Below are positions 9,256 through 18,425 of a stretch of 30,113 nucleotides of DNA, piece by piece. This DNA is from Asterionellopsis glacialis (Eukaryota > Bacillariophyta > Plagiogrammaphyceae > Rhaphoneidales > Asterionellopsidaceae). How positions within the stretch are numbered: position 1 is the stretch's first letter; every line of letters starts with the position of its first letter. Location of the stretch: positions 41,485 to 71,597 of the forward strand of contig WKLE02000605.1 of NCBI GenBank assembly GCA_014885115.2. The letters run 5' to 3'. Both the position numbers and the translations under genes were made by a program. Below the pieces are notes generated by a model. That model ran no database searches. It had not been told where the DNA came from and was given only the letters and a program-made list of their open reading frames with translations.

Positions 9256-11694
9256 ATGAGTCATAATGGTGAAATAATAAAAAAAGTGAAACCACCCAAA
9301 TTGGGTCCAGAACCTACAATTCTATCCCGAAAAGAAATTGACGCTTTGTATGAAACAATGGAAGCGATTGTTGCAGCCTTACAAAAATTAAAAGTTGACT
9401 ATATTGTAACTGGTGGATCACTTCTAGGTGCGATACGTCAACATAGTATTCTATTTTGTGATGATGACATTGATATTACCATCATTGATCATCAAGGTGA
9501 TGAGGCCTACGAAAAAGTATCACGAAATTTAGCCAACCTTCTTGGACCAAAGTACCAATATACTATCAAACCATGGGAGGGTGGAGATAAGGTCAGGCCG
9601 AAACGTATGAGTAATGTTTTCGTAGATATATTTTGTTTACGGAGGTATTCCACAATGGAAGAATTGATTGACGTTATAGGGATAAAGAAAAATGGTCAAC
9701 GACAAAGTGAGGAATATATTAAAAGCATTACAGACAAAATCAAGGAATGTTCTGTATCACAATCTGAAATTGCACCCCTGTGTCCTTTTTGGCATTTTTC
9801 AACCCGGAAGGCTGTTGAAATGTGGTCCAAGGAAGTATATCGAGAAAATGAACTTTTCCCCTTGACAAGAAATTTAAAATTTGGTCCTCTTCAAGGAATT
9901 ACCGGTCCCAAGATGCCTGTATTGCTTCTAAAACGCGCCTTTGGTACAGATTGCTTTGATGTGTATTATCAAAGTGGAAGTCACAAGGTCATATCTAAAA
10001 CCACCAATCACGTAGAAAGCCACCAAGAAGCAGAAGATGCCAGTGCTGCTACCCAGAATGGTGATTTGTTAAAGCCATTAGTTTTGGATGGAGGGACTTG
10101 GGAGGGAGGGCAGAAGGTACCTCTAGAAGATGAACATTATTTGCCCATGCAACCAATTGCTCGTTCTCAAAGACGGCCGACACTTCATGGGAAGGAACAA
10201 CTCTTCAAATACTTATCGGACCAATCCAAACAAGAGAAAGAATGGCGACGTGCCGATGAGAAGGGAGCACGTCCGAACCGTACAATATACATGGATGGAG
10301 TATTCGATTTATTTCACATTGGTCATTTGGAAGCAATTCAACAGTGTGCTGAATTAGGAAATCGTGTTATTATTGGTGTTACAGGAGACAGGGATGCCTC
10401 TGGCTACAAGCGTCCACCTATCATGTCGGAAGATAATCGTGTTGAAATCGTAAGAGCCTTGCGTGAAGTGGACGATATTGTTTGCCCGTGCCCTCTTGTA
10501 GTAACTGAGGAGTTTATGGAAGAAAGAGGGATTGATCTAGTTGTTCATGGATTTGCAAACGATGCTGACGCAGAAAGACAATATGAATTTTTCGAAATAC
10601 CAATAAAGATGGGGAAATTCCAAAGAATATCGTACTATGAAGGTCTCAGCACAACTGATATAATTAAAAAAATTAGATCTATACCCGACTCGGACGCACC
10701 TTCAGTTGTTGAAACCAAGATAAAAAGCAACCCACAATGGTTTGGGGCTGCTATAGCAGCGGCAACTGACAACTCTGCCTCGATCCCCACTGATCCTGTA
10801 CCTCTAGCATTGCGGCAAGTTATGGAACCACATATACGCAAAGCAACTTCAAGAAGAGATTTGGCTCTTCATGCTATCAAACAAGCAACGGGAACAATGG
10901 CCTTCGACAAAACACTGTCTCAGTTCAAATGTAGCAAGCTTTTCGTGGAGGGAGATTTTGCCTTCGATACGGATGTACATCCTCTACGAGCTGCCTTACT
11001 TCATTCGATGGGACTATCAGAAGGGACTGAACTCAGTCGCATGCATGAAAATGTCGGAGTGAAGGATAATGCTCTTTATTCTCTGACAAAACAGCCAGAA
11101 CACTTTCAGAGTGTATTTGACACTTTTGTCCAAAAAGTGTGCGCTCCCCACTTTGCCTCTCTATTTGACTGTGATGAGATATACTACCAGGCATTTCCTT
11201 GTGTAAGAATTTTACAGCCTGACGAGTTTAGTATCGGCCCTCACGCTGATGTTGCATACGGACACCACCCATGTTCCGTCAATTATTATATTCCCTTAAC
11301 TGCAATTGGAGGTGCCTCAGCCCTGTTTCTGGAAAGTAGACCGGGGAGCGAGGACTGGCACCCAATCATTGGCGATTATGGGGGACTTGTGAAACATTTT
11401 GCTGGTGCCATTTGTACACACTGGACAACAGAGAACAAGACGGACAAAACACGGGTTTCTCTTGATGTCCGCCTTATTGCTGGACCAATGTTCCACGAAC
11501 TTGTTTGTGGCGGTTCAAATCCAGGTGGACAACGTGATGTCTTTCGAGAGAGGGAAGGATACTACAGTGTCTGCAGACGAGAGAACACGGGGAAAGGCTT
11601 GGTTTGGAAACGCGATGGTCCACTTCTAGCACCAGATGCTCGGGTTGGATTTCCTTGGACAGTGAAAAACTGGGATAAGATATTGCAGAAGTAA
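9256..11694 (+). CDS. Trifunctional fusion: LicD-type phosphotransferase / CCT-type cytidylyltransferase / 2OG-Fe(II) oxygenase-like
   Basis: An 812-residue intronless protein with three domains. (1) Residues ~25-235 are LicD/fukutin-type: 'GGSLLGAIR' (53-61) and the metal-binding 'CDDDIDI' (68-74). This family moves phosphocholine or another phospho-alcohol from a nucleotide carrier onto glycans. (2) Residues ~342-473 are a CTP:phosphocholine/phosphoethanolamine cytidylyltransferase: 'YMDGVFDLFHIGH' with HxGH at 354-357, and 'EGLSTTDIIKKI' at 462-473. (3) Residues ~555-745 resemble 2-oxoglutarate/Fe(II) oxygenases of the StrG-like group: H663-x-D665, 'FLESRPGSEDWHP', H722 and R733 as likely iron and 2OG ligands. 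The first two domains fit consecutive steps, making a CDP-alcohol and then transferring it; a hydroxylation role for the third is inference. I chose ATG 9256 because it follows a run of A (AAAAAATG) and starts just before homology; ATG 9070 is possible. No signal peptide is obvious. Confidence 0.88.
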   Translation: MSHNGEIIKKVKPPKLGPEPTILSRKEIDALYETMEAIVAALQKLKVDYIVTGGSLLGAIRQHSILFCDDDIDITIIDHQGDEAYEKVSRNLANLLGPKYQYTIKPWEGGDKVRPKRMSNVFVDIFCLRRYSTMEELIDVIGIKKNGQRQSEEYIKSITDKIKECSVSQSEIAPLCPFWHFSTRKAVEMWSKEVYRENELFPLTRNLKFGPLQGITGPKMPVLLLKRAFGTDCFDVYYQSGSHKVISKTTNHVESHQEAEDASAATQNGDLLKPLVLDGGTWEGGQKVPLEDEHYLPMQPIARSQRRPTLHGKEQLFKYLSDQSKQEKEWRRADEKGARPNRTIYMDGVFDLFHIGHLEAIQQCAELGNRVIIGVTGDRDASGYKRPPIMSEDNRVEIVRALREVDDIVCPCPLVVTEEFMEERGIDLVVHGFANDADAERQYEFFEIPIKMGKFQRISYYEGLSTTDIIKKIRSIPDSDAPSVVETKIKSNPQWFGAAIAAATDNSASIPTDPVPLALRQVMEPHIRKATSRRDLALHAIKQATGTMAFDKTLSQFKCSKLFVEGDFAFDTDVHPLRAALLHSMGLSEGTELSRMHENVGVKDNALYSLTKQPEHFQSVFDTFVQKVCAPHFASLFDCDEIYYQAFPCVRILQPDEFSIGPHADVAYGHHPCSVNYYIPLTAIGGASALFLESRPGSEDWHPIIGDYGGLVKHFAGAICTHWTTENKTDKTRVSLDVRLIAGPMFHELVCGGSNPGGQRDVFREREGYYSVCRRENTGKGLVWKRDGPLLAPDARVGFPWTVKNWDKILQK

Positions 11695-12387
11695 ATTAAA
11701 AAGTACAAAATTGATCATGTCCGAGTCTGTAAAGATGTAGATGCTCCTACTCAAAGTATTGGCACCGACCCCCTTGGTTTAGAGTTTAACCCTTTGAGGC
11801 GCCAAAGCTATGGCATGATCATTTGCATCTTCAGGGGCTTCACCGTCATCCTCTGATTCTTCATCAGCATTATCCTAGGTGATTTTTACTCATAAAAGTC
11901 ATGAACGCTTCTTCTGTCGCTACTTCCTCGGCAAGCAACACGAAACAGAAAATGTGACATGCTGCAAGATGCAGATGTCTGAGTTCTGAAGTTCCAGTTT
12001 TCAAGAAAAAAAGGGCAATAGATCCCTTCTAGCAAACCAGCTGTCTTACCGAAGTTCTCATCTGTACTAGGTACGAACCCCAGGTATCAGATAACGCAAG
12101 TTAATTTGATACGACGATAGTATTACAGTAGACATATATTGTACATGTACTGTATGTCCGTCACTCAAATGGTTCGTATAAAACATAAAAAGAACACGCA
12201 CATAAAATTCTTTTTCACATTTAGTTCTGTATCGGTAGGTCATTGCGATTCTTCTTGCAGTTGTCCAGTATCATATAAATTGTAATTGCGAGGGAGACGA
12301 GAGAATACTGCACTGTTGTCCTGATTGCCCAGAGTGCAGGAGTGTGAACAAGAAATAAAGTGAATAAGAGAAAGAATTGGTGAAATA
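11695..12387. other. Intergenic, nothing firm
   Basis: The 3' flank of the fusion gene and 5' flank of the carrier gene. On minus, about 11788-11865 reads as a short Asp/Glu-rich frame ending in a stop, too short and isolated to call. The 3' UTR and promoter must lie here but I see no distinct signal. Confidence 0.45.
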
Positions 12388-13670
12388 ATGCAACGAACAC
12401 CCACCAACGATGATAACTCGTCGTCGTTAAACACTACACAGAAGTCCGTCAAAGGTCGTCATCGACGAGGAGTCTTCTTGTCATATTCGTCGAAAAAATA
12501 TATTCAAATTGTTATCTCGGCATTGTTGATGATCATTAAACCTCAACCAGTAGCATCCCTTATGGTCCCAGCTCCAATGGTTCATTTTTCATTGGGTGCT
12601 GTTGCTGGTGCAGCTGGTGCAGTAGCTGCCTACCCATTTGATTACATCAAATCTCAAATGCAAACAGAAGAAGGCAAGGCAAAGTATAAGAACGGTGCTG
12701 ATGCACTTTGCAAAATAGGATTGAAAGATCCAACGCAATTATTTCGTGGAGTTAAAGTGCAAGTTGTAGGTATTGCACCAGAAAAGGCAATCAAATTAGG
12801 CATGAATAATATGATAAATACTATGATTTTAGTCAATCTTGGACATTTGCCTTTATGGGGAGAAATTCTCGCAGGATCGATAGCGGGTGCATCTCAAGTT
12901 GTTGCGACAAGTCCTTTAGAAGTTTTGAAAACAGGTCTTCAAACAAGTGATATGACAATTCCGGAACTTATGAAAGAAATTGGTGGCATTAAGGGATTAT
13001 TCCGTGGTGTCGAAGCATGTATAGTCCGTGATGTCATCTTTACAGCTGTTTTATTCCCTGTTTACACACACAGTCAAGCTATCTTTCCTGGTACGTCTGC
13101 CTTATTGGCGAGTAGCCTCTCCCTCTTTCAAAAATATATTTTGTCATTCGTCCTTCTTTCCCACTTTTCCTAACCAAAGTTTTGTGCTAAATTCTTGATC
13201 ACGACAAACGTTCAGCATTTATTGCTGGATCACTTTCGGGTAGCATCGCTGCTTTTATTGCTACACCACCAGATTTTGTTAAAACCAGAATGCTTAGTCA
13301 AGATTCATGTGTTGCACAACGGAAAAGTTCGCAACAGTTGTACAATTCATTACAACAAGTGGATGCAAGTATTACTCCCAGTATCAAGGTGGATAACAAT
13401 GGTGTAGCCAGTATCATCAAGGGAAGGCGACCAGGAGGGAAAAAACCATCTGTGTCCTCGTCCTCTGGATCACCAATTACTAATGAATATGATTATTTGA
13501 ATGATCGAAATCCATTTGTAGTTGGATATAAGATTGCTCGAAAGGAAGGTATTCAAGTTTTATTCAGTGGAGTTATTGAACGATCAGTTGGATCAATTCC
13601 TAGATTTGGTGTGACTTTGACAATGTTTGACTTTTTAGAGGTTTTTGCCAAAAGCCATGGATGGCTTTAG
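12388..13670 (+). CDS. Mitochondrial carrier family (SLC25) protein, aspartate/glutamate-carrier-like, one intron
   Basis: Exons 12388-13090 and 13216-13670 (intron GTACGT...TTCAG, phase 1) give 385 residues. Three carrier repeats are present with the family's P-x-[DE]-x-x-[KR] signatures: 'YPFDYIKSQ' (82-90), 'SPLEVLKTG' (175-183) and 'PPDFVKTR' (252-259). 'GIAPEKAIKLGMN' and 'LPLWGEILAGSIAGASQVV' strongly recall the aspartate/glutamate carrier (SLC25A12/13), but the calcium-binding N-terminus of that family is absent. The N-terminus is instead a ~60-residue extension, basic and then hydrophobic (about 38-50), possibly a targeting signal. The third repeat carries an insertion of about 70 residues, rich in Ser, Lys and Asn, in its matrix loop. 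The intron lies just before repeat 3. The substrate is inferred from similarity only, and plastid or other membranes remain possible. Tail to tail with the gene at 14028. Confidence 0.9.
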
Positions 13671-14027
13671 TAACCAAAGGCATGGATCTGGTAATACAAC
13701 TACGTGTATTCGAACAGCAGTGGCAGTTGGGCACCACGGTTATGAAACGTGAACATCAATTATAACTTTCAGTATTCAAAAGTAAAAACGAGCACCTAAG
13801 ACTCTAAAGTTGTATAACTCTCTCAATATCCACAAAAGTACAAAATGCGAAAAAGACTACTGGAAGTCTTCATTTCTCTCCCCATACTGCAACTGTTTCT
13901 AATTCTTTTAATATATACCATAGCATATTATGATGATTGCCCATTCTATACCGTGATGAAATTCCCATTTTTAAAAGAGATAACCACAGTGCTTTATCGC
14001 CCCTTTTAAAACTATGATTCATTACTT
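13671..14027. other. Convergent intergenic region
   Basis: About 360 bases between two genes that end towards each other. They should contain both 3' UTRs. No gene or repeat seen. Confidence 0.5.
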
Positions 14028-14639
14028 CTAAGCTTCAGATTTTTCTGCTTCTTTTTCAACTCCCTCCTTTGCTTCTTCAGCAGCTGCAGGTTTTTCATCT
14101 TCTTCGTCTGCCTTGTCTTCATCCTTTGCTTCATCTTCTCCTTCCTTCTTTTCTCCCTTCTTTGCCCAGTAAGCATCCATATCTTCATCAAGTTTCTTAC
14201 CAGCAATTTCCTTATCCTTAGATTTTAACCAATAATCATCCATAGCAGCATCCAAATCTTGAGCTGTCGCTGGCTTTCGTTCTTCTTTTTTATTCTTTTG
14301 AGGACGACCCTTTCCTTTCTTATTGGGTGCTGGTGCTCCCTTTTTCACATTTTGATTCTTTTTGGAATTGCCTCCTCCTTTGCCGCCCTGTTGTTGTTGT
14401 TGTTGTTGCTTTTTATTGGGACCCTTGGAACTTCCACGTCCGCCACCACCCTTGGCAGGTGTATGCTTTTTAGCATTGACTGTCTTTCTTTCATCCTTTC
14501 CTGTGCCACCACCACCACGGCCACCACGTCCTCTAGGACGTGAACTGCTTCGTGTCCCAGGGGTCGGACCATCGCTATTGCGGCGGCTATCATTACCACC
14601 CCCGCCACCGCCTCGTTGACGAGAACCAGATCTTGCCAT
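14028..14639 (-). CDS. RGG-rich mRNA export adaptor with two UAP56-binding motifs (CHTOP/FOP-like)
   Basis: A 203-residue, very basic protein without introns. The N-terminal half (1-120) is Arg/Gly/Lys-rich with RGG repeats, a typical RNA-binding and methylation target, and includes a seven-residue polyGln run (78-84). Residues 127-138 ('DLDAAMDDYWLK') and 150-160 ('LDEDMDAYWAK') are two copies of the short helix that ALY/REF, UIF and CHTOP proteins use to bind the helicase UAP56/DDX39B in the TREX export complex; the duplicated pair matches the C-terminal FoP duplication domain of CHTOP. The tail (163-203) is Glu/Lys-rich. Unlike ALY/REF it has no RRM. The likely role is nuclear loading of mRNA export factors, inferred from these motifs. 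Antisense open frames here are shadows of the low-complexity code. Confidence 0.8.
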   Translation of the reverse strand: MARSGSRQRGGGGGGNDSRRNSDGPTPGTRSSSRPRGRGGRGGGGTGKDERKTVNAKKHTPAKGGGGRGSSKGPNKKQQQQQQQGGKGGGNSKKNQNVKKGAPAPNKKGKGRPQKNKKEERKPATAQDLDAAMDDYWLKSKDKEIAGKKLDEDMDAYWAKKGEKKEGEDEAKDEDKADEEDEKPAAAEEAKEGVEKEAEKSEA

Positions 14640-15282
14640 CTTGGCACAACAGTATTATTAATCGAGTTGGTGAATTATGTAGCCAATTTTCAGTTTTCAG
14701 TTTGGCGTCGAATCTTCTTTTTGTATCCCTCCTGGTATTGCTACTCGCGAAAAGTGTTGGGACAACCGGTGCGTTCAAATTGTACCAATACAGGCATGTG
14801 CCAGTGATCGCCGAATATTCCCGTACCAGGTACTGTACCTGGGTATGGGCTCTGTGGCCGGTGCTTTTGGTGCAAGTGCGGCATTTTTCGCACGATGAGA
14901 GTGCGCGTTCGAGTTCACGATACTTCATTCAACGGTGTTCATTCAACTTTTGACCGGACAAAAAAATCCGGTACAGTACCAGTACGTGGTTGTAAATAAT
15001 AATGATACGTACAAATGATATATCTCCCACAGGAGTGAGGAGTGTGAAAAGATACTGCATTTCTTTGGAGATCTTTCGATAGAGAGATTTTTTGCTTCTG
15101 ATTTCTGACATAAAATTTCAAGAACACCGCACGAAATCATTGCCTGCTTCCACATGTCCTTTCATTTTTTCAAAGGACTTCCATCATCACAGTCAGTAAG
15201 TAACAGCTAGCAAAAGATTTGACTCTATCAAGTACTGTGCGAAATAGAAATAAGCAGAGGGAGTATCGATCCAACTATTGAA
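14640..15282. promoter_or_regulatory. Divergent intergenic region with a hairpin-forming GTACC element
   Basis: About 640 bases between two start codons facing away from each other. At 14826-14842 'ccaggtactgtacctgg' is a near-perfect palindrome, and a related 'ggtacagtaccagtac' lies at about 14971. Similar elements occur in other intergenic regions of this window. No gene seen. Confidence 0.5.
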
Positions 15283-16350
15283 ATGATGTTCTCTCCTCTA
15301 TTTTCGGTGCCACTTCTTCTACTTCTACATCCGACAGAATCCTTTTTGAGTAGTAGTCTTTTGCCGGCAGTAACGAAGAGAAACTTGTCACACAAACAAA
15401 CAACTTTATTGCATTCTTCATCTGCTACCAATGTCGCTGACAGTAGTAGTGATGGTGATGATTCAATCCTTTCAAAAACGAAGAAACATGATATTGTTTC
15501 GATTGAGTATTGTACAGGATGTCGGTGGATGTTACGATCAGCATGGATGGCACAAGAACTTTTAACAACATTTCAAAATGAATTAGATAGTGTCACTCTT
15601 ATACCGTGTCGTCCACCAAAACCAGGAGGGACATTTTTGGTAACCTACAACAATGAAGAAATTGTTTGGGATCGCAAGGTTGATGGGGGATTTCCAGAAT
15701 CAAAACAATTAAAACAAAAAATTAGAGATTTAATTGCACCAAACCAATTCTTGGGACATAGTGATACATTAAGTCGTCAAGAAGGAAGAGAAGAAGATGA
15801 CGACGGCAAGGACGAAGAAACACAGCTTCCATCGACTACTGCTTCAGTTACTGTAGAAAAATGTGAAGATTGCCCAGATGATCCGATTCCAGCTGTCACA
15901 GCTATGACGACTAATGAAGAGAGTAGCACCCCTGCATTATCATACGACTCTTACCCTCTCCCTAACGTGGAAATCACATATTGTACAGGTTGCCGATGGT
16001 TATTCCGCGCAGCATGGATGGCTCAAGAATTACTAACAACATTTGATACCGAATTAAATTCGGTAACATTAAGTCCTAGTCGTCCACCAACTTCTCAGGG
16101 GGGGACATTCATAGTACAGCTTGATGATACCATAGTTCTTTGGGATAGAAAAGAAATGGGAAGATTCCCTGAAATGAAAGAACTTAAGCAAATTGTTCGC
16201 GATAAAATTGCTCCACAACATGATCTTGGACATAGTGACAAGGAGGAGAAAAGAAAAGAGGAGAACCCACCTAAAGAAGAATTTGTTGAATTTGAAGATA
16301 TGGATGACGATGAAGCAGAAGATATGCGTAGCTTTTTCGGTGTCTTGTAA
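15283..16350 (+). CDS. Tandem SelW/Rdx-domain protein, probably plastid-targeted
   Basis: A 355-residue intronless protein with two copies of the Rdx (SelW/SelT/SelH) thioredoxin-like domain. Copy 1 covers about 70-160 with C77-T-G-C80 in 'YCTGCRW'; copy 2 covers about 227-318 with C234-T-G-C237 in the same motif. Each goes on with 'AWMAQELLTTF', a 'GGTF' strand, 'WDRK' and 'LGHSD', so the copies are close paralogues. Rdx proteins act in thiol-redox reactions; both CxxC pairs use Cys rather than selenocysteine, and there is no in-frame TGA. Residues 1-20 are a signal peptide followed by Phe (S20-F21) and a Ser/Lys-rich stretch, consistent with diatom plastid import. The linker has a further 'CEDC' (194-197). 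The tail (~319-350) is strongly acidic. Usual Rdx proteins are about 90-120 residues with one domain. Confidence 0.88.
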   Translation: MMFSPLFSVPLLLLLHPTESFLSSSLLPAVTKRNLSHKQTTLLHSSSATNVADSSSDGDDSILSKTKKHDIVSIEYCTGCRWMLRSAWMAQELLTTFQNELDSVTLIPCRPPKPGGTFLVTYNNEEIVWDRKVDGGFPESKQLKQKIRDLIAPNQFLGHSDTLSRQEGREEDDDGKDEETQLPSTTASVTVEKCEDCPDDPIPAVTAMTTNEESSTPALSYDSYPLPNVEITYCTGCRWLFRAAWMAQELLTTFDTELNSVTLSPSRPPTSQGGTFIVQLDDTIVLWDRKEMGRFPEMKELKQIVRDKIAPQHDLGHSDKEEKRKEENPPKEEFVEFEDMDDDEAEDMRSFFGVL

Positions 16351-16453
16351 AGCAAAAAAACGGATTTAGTCTCTACATGCATAGCTAAAAAATATGAATT
16401 TTTCTATGAGAGAAAATTGGTGTCCAATGGATTGTGCTGATACATTCTGTTCT

Positions 16454-17760
16454 CTATGGATGGCGTTCGAGTCTTTCTATTGCTCGTTTTTGCATATTGG
16501 AAAGTCTAGTGTTTTCTGCCAAACTTGTTAAGGGTGACGCCTCTTCGTCCACAGCATCACTGCGTACAGGAGGCCACCAGAAGCCATCGTCACTTGACGG
16601 GTTCTCCTGTAGACTTTGATGCAAGAGAGTCATTTTCTCTGTCCATGCTTGGTCTAAGGTTTCATTGAAACTAATCAAAGTATCTTTCACTTGAGATGAT
16701 TCGTACCATTCTTCAAGTGGCTCGGGTAATGGTGGTAGTCCAGGAAGACATATAATAGAATGTTCTGGATCTGAAAAGATTGGTTTACCGTCCCCGCCGG
16801 AGACAAATTTCAAATTCCGACTTGTATATTCACGAAGAGCGGTAACATTATCATATCCCGTGTCAAGAAGGACTATTCCAGCTATACTATATCCACGCAA
16901 CAAGAGTGATTCCAATGAAGACAGTGTTGCACTTATCCCACCAAGTCGTCCATCACCGACCAAAACTGTAGAGGAAAGTTCAGCAAGTGGTTGATACAAA
17001 TCAGCCTGTGTTGTCCACCCCCAATCGCTATTGTTACGATCTCCACTATTTTTACCTCGTGAATGATACGCACAATTGTTCTCTGGAGATGCGGCGGATG
17101 GACTCAACACACCGCCAGCCGTCTCTATCCAAGTAACTGATTTTGTCCTTGCGGTATTTCTTGTTGTCGTAATATTTGCCAGTGATGAATGTATTGCATC
17201 CAGAACTTCTTGATCACTTGTGGGAGCATTTTCTACCCGTGATGCAGTATGTGGTGACGCTGGCAATTCCCAATCAAACAAAGTTTGCTGATGGAAGTTG
17301 TCGTGATAATTCGAAGATAGCTTTGCATATTTTTCAATGAAAGCTTCATCACTCCCACCACATTGTAACGGTTTGATGTAATGTACATTCAAGGAATCAC
17401 TCATATCGAGAGAAACTTTTGCTAACCCTCCCGAAACAACCGTCTTTTTTAACAGGAGAGAGGGAACGATTTAGAAAAAAACCCTTCGAAATTAAGCCAA
17501 TGAAAAGTGAAGAAAACAAAGCAAAACAAGTATGGGATTTCAGATCATTAAATTTTTTCTTTTCTGAATGGACATACCTTTCCTACATCAGTATTGGCAC
17601 CAAAGATGAAATGGTTTCGATGCAAAGCTGAAATATGAATCTTAGTGGAGGGTTGATCTTTTAGTACTGAAGCGTTTTTTGAACTCGAAAAAGACGGGGA
17701 GGAAAGTCGAGCCCAAGCAGATTCAACAAACTTGGTCGATTCCTTTCGTATCTTCATCAT
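16454..17760 (-). CDS. BIO3: Dethiobiotin synthetase (BioD), one intron, with atypical tail
   Basis: Minus-strand exons 17760-17578 and 17443-16454, with a phase-0 intron (GTATGT...AAAAAAG, 134 bases), give 390 residues. The enzyme closes the ureido ring of dethiobiotin from 7,8-diaminopelargonate, CO2 and ATP, the next-to-last step of biotin synthesis. The P-loop 'FGANTDVGKT' (53-62) is split by the intron between K61 and T62. 'YIKPLQCGG' carries the substrate-binding Lys (85), 'ETAGG' is at 168-172 and 'VLVGDGRLGGISAT' follows at about 221-234. The N-terminus is Lys/Ser-rich and could be a mitochondrial presequence, as for the plant enzyme. The length exceeds bacterial BioD (~225). An insert lies between ETAGG and 'ADLYQPL', and a ~60-residue tail contains 'FWWP' (349-352), which recalls the start of the aminotransferase half of plant BIO3-BIO1; that half is absent. 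Tail to tail with 15283-16350. Confidence 0.88.
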
Positions 17761-18425
17761 CTTGTACTAGTAATCACGCGAGTTGAAAATTATTTAGTTT
17801 GATAAGAACTTTGCTATTTTTCTTCAAATAGATGCGACGAGATTCTGCTCCGCGATCTTGCATAGGGCATGGTCCGGTCTTCCTAACAACATTAAAAAAA
17901 AGAAGGTAAGGAAAGCAAGATAGCTTCTCAAAAAATATCGTGAGAAGAACCCATCACCGCACAAACCATGCAACGCGCGGAGTCTTGTGTGACCATTTTG
18001 TGACATACAGACAAACAGGTGGTGGATGCTGTCGATCGTGAATCGTTTCGCGCGTGCATTCGCGACAGGCATCTGACTATCCCATAATATCTAGAGTTAG
18101 AGCTAGTCTCTAGAGATAGAGTCTAATCGTTGTCGAACTTACTCCTACCGTAGGACTCTAGTAGGACTAGTGTGACTTCAAGGTGACATTATTCCTTTCC
18201 ACGATTGAATTTCAAATTCTAAAAATCTGCAAGAGCAATGTTTTCGAATTTCGAAATTCGAAAGTCTCAAAATCGTGTCTCTGGTCGGTTACAGATTACA
18301 GAGCTGACAGGAGGGACGCATCGGTTATAGCCTCTTCGCTTGGTTTGCATGGCTTGCATCACAATTGGTAATTCTTTTGAAAATTCGTCATCATCATCAA
18401 CAACTACACATCATTACTTAAAACA
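17761..18425. other. Divergent intergenic region
   Basis: About 660 bases between two divergent starts. At 18087-18172 there is a cluster of short related words ('ctagag', 'gactcta', 'gtaggact') including the palindrome 'tctctagaga' near 18109. An 82-codon minus frame at 17824-18072 shows no known motif. No gene supported. Confidence 0.45.

Noticed and set aside
11788..11865. Short acidic minus-strand frame
   Set aside because: Only about 26 codons with no start or upstream exon that I can join; too little to call a gene or remnant.
15283..16350. Selenoprotein (SelW) reading
   Set aside because: Both active-site motifs are CTGC with Cys codons and there is no in-frame TGA to recode, so no selenocysteine is expected.
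17824..18072. 82-codon minus-strand frame
   Set aside because: It lies upstream of BioD in a divergent region, with no motif beyond a hydrophobic stretch and no codon bias.
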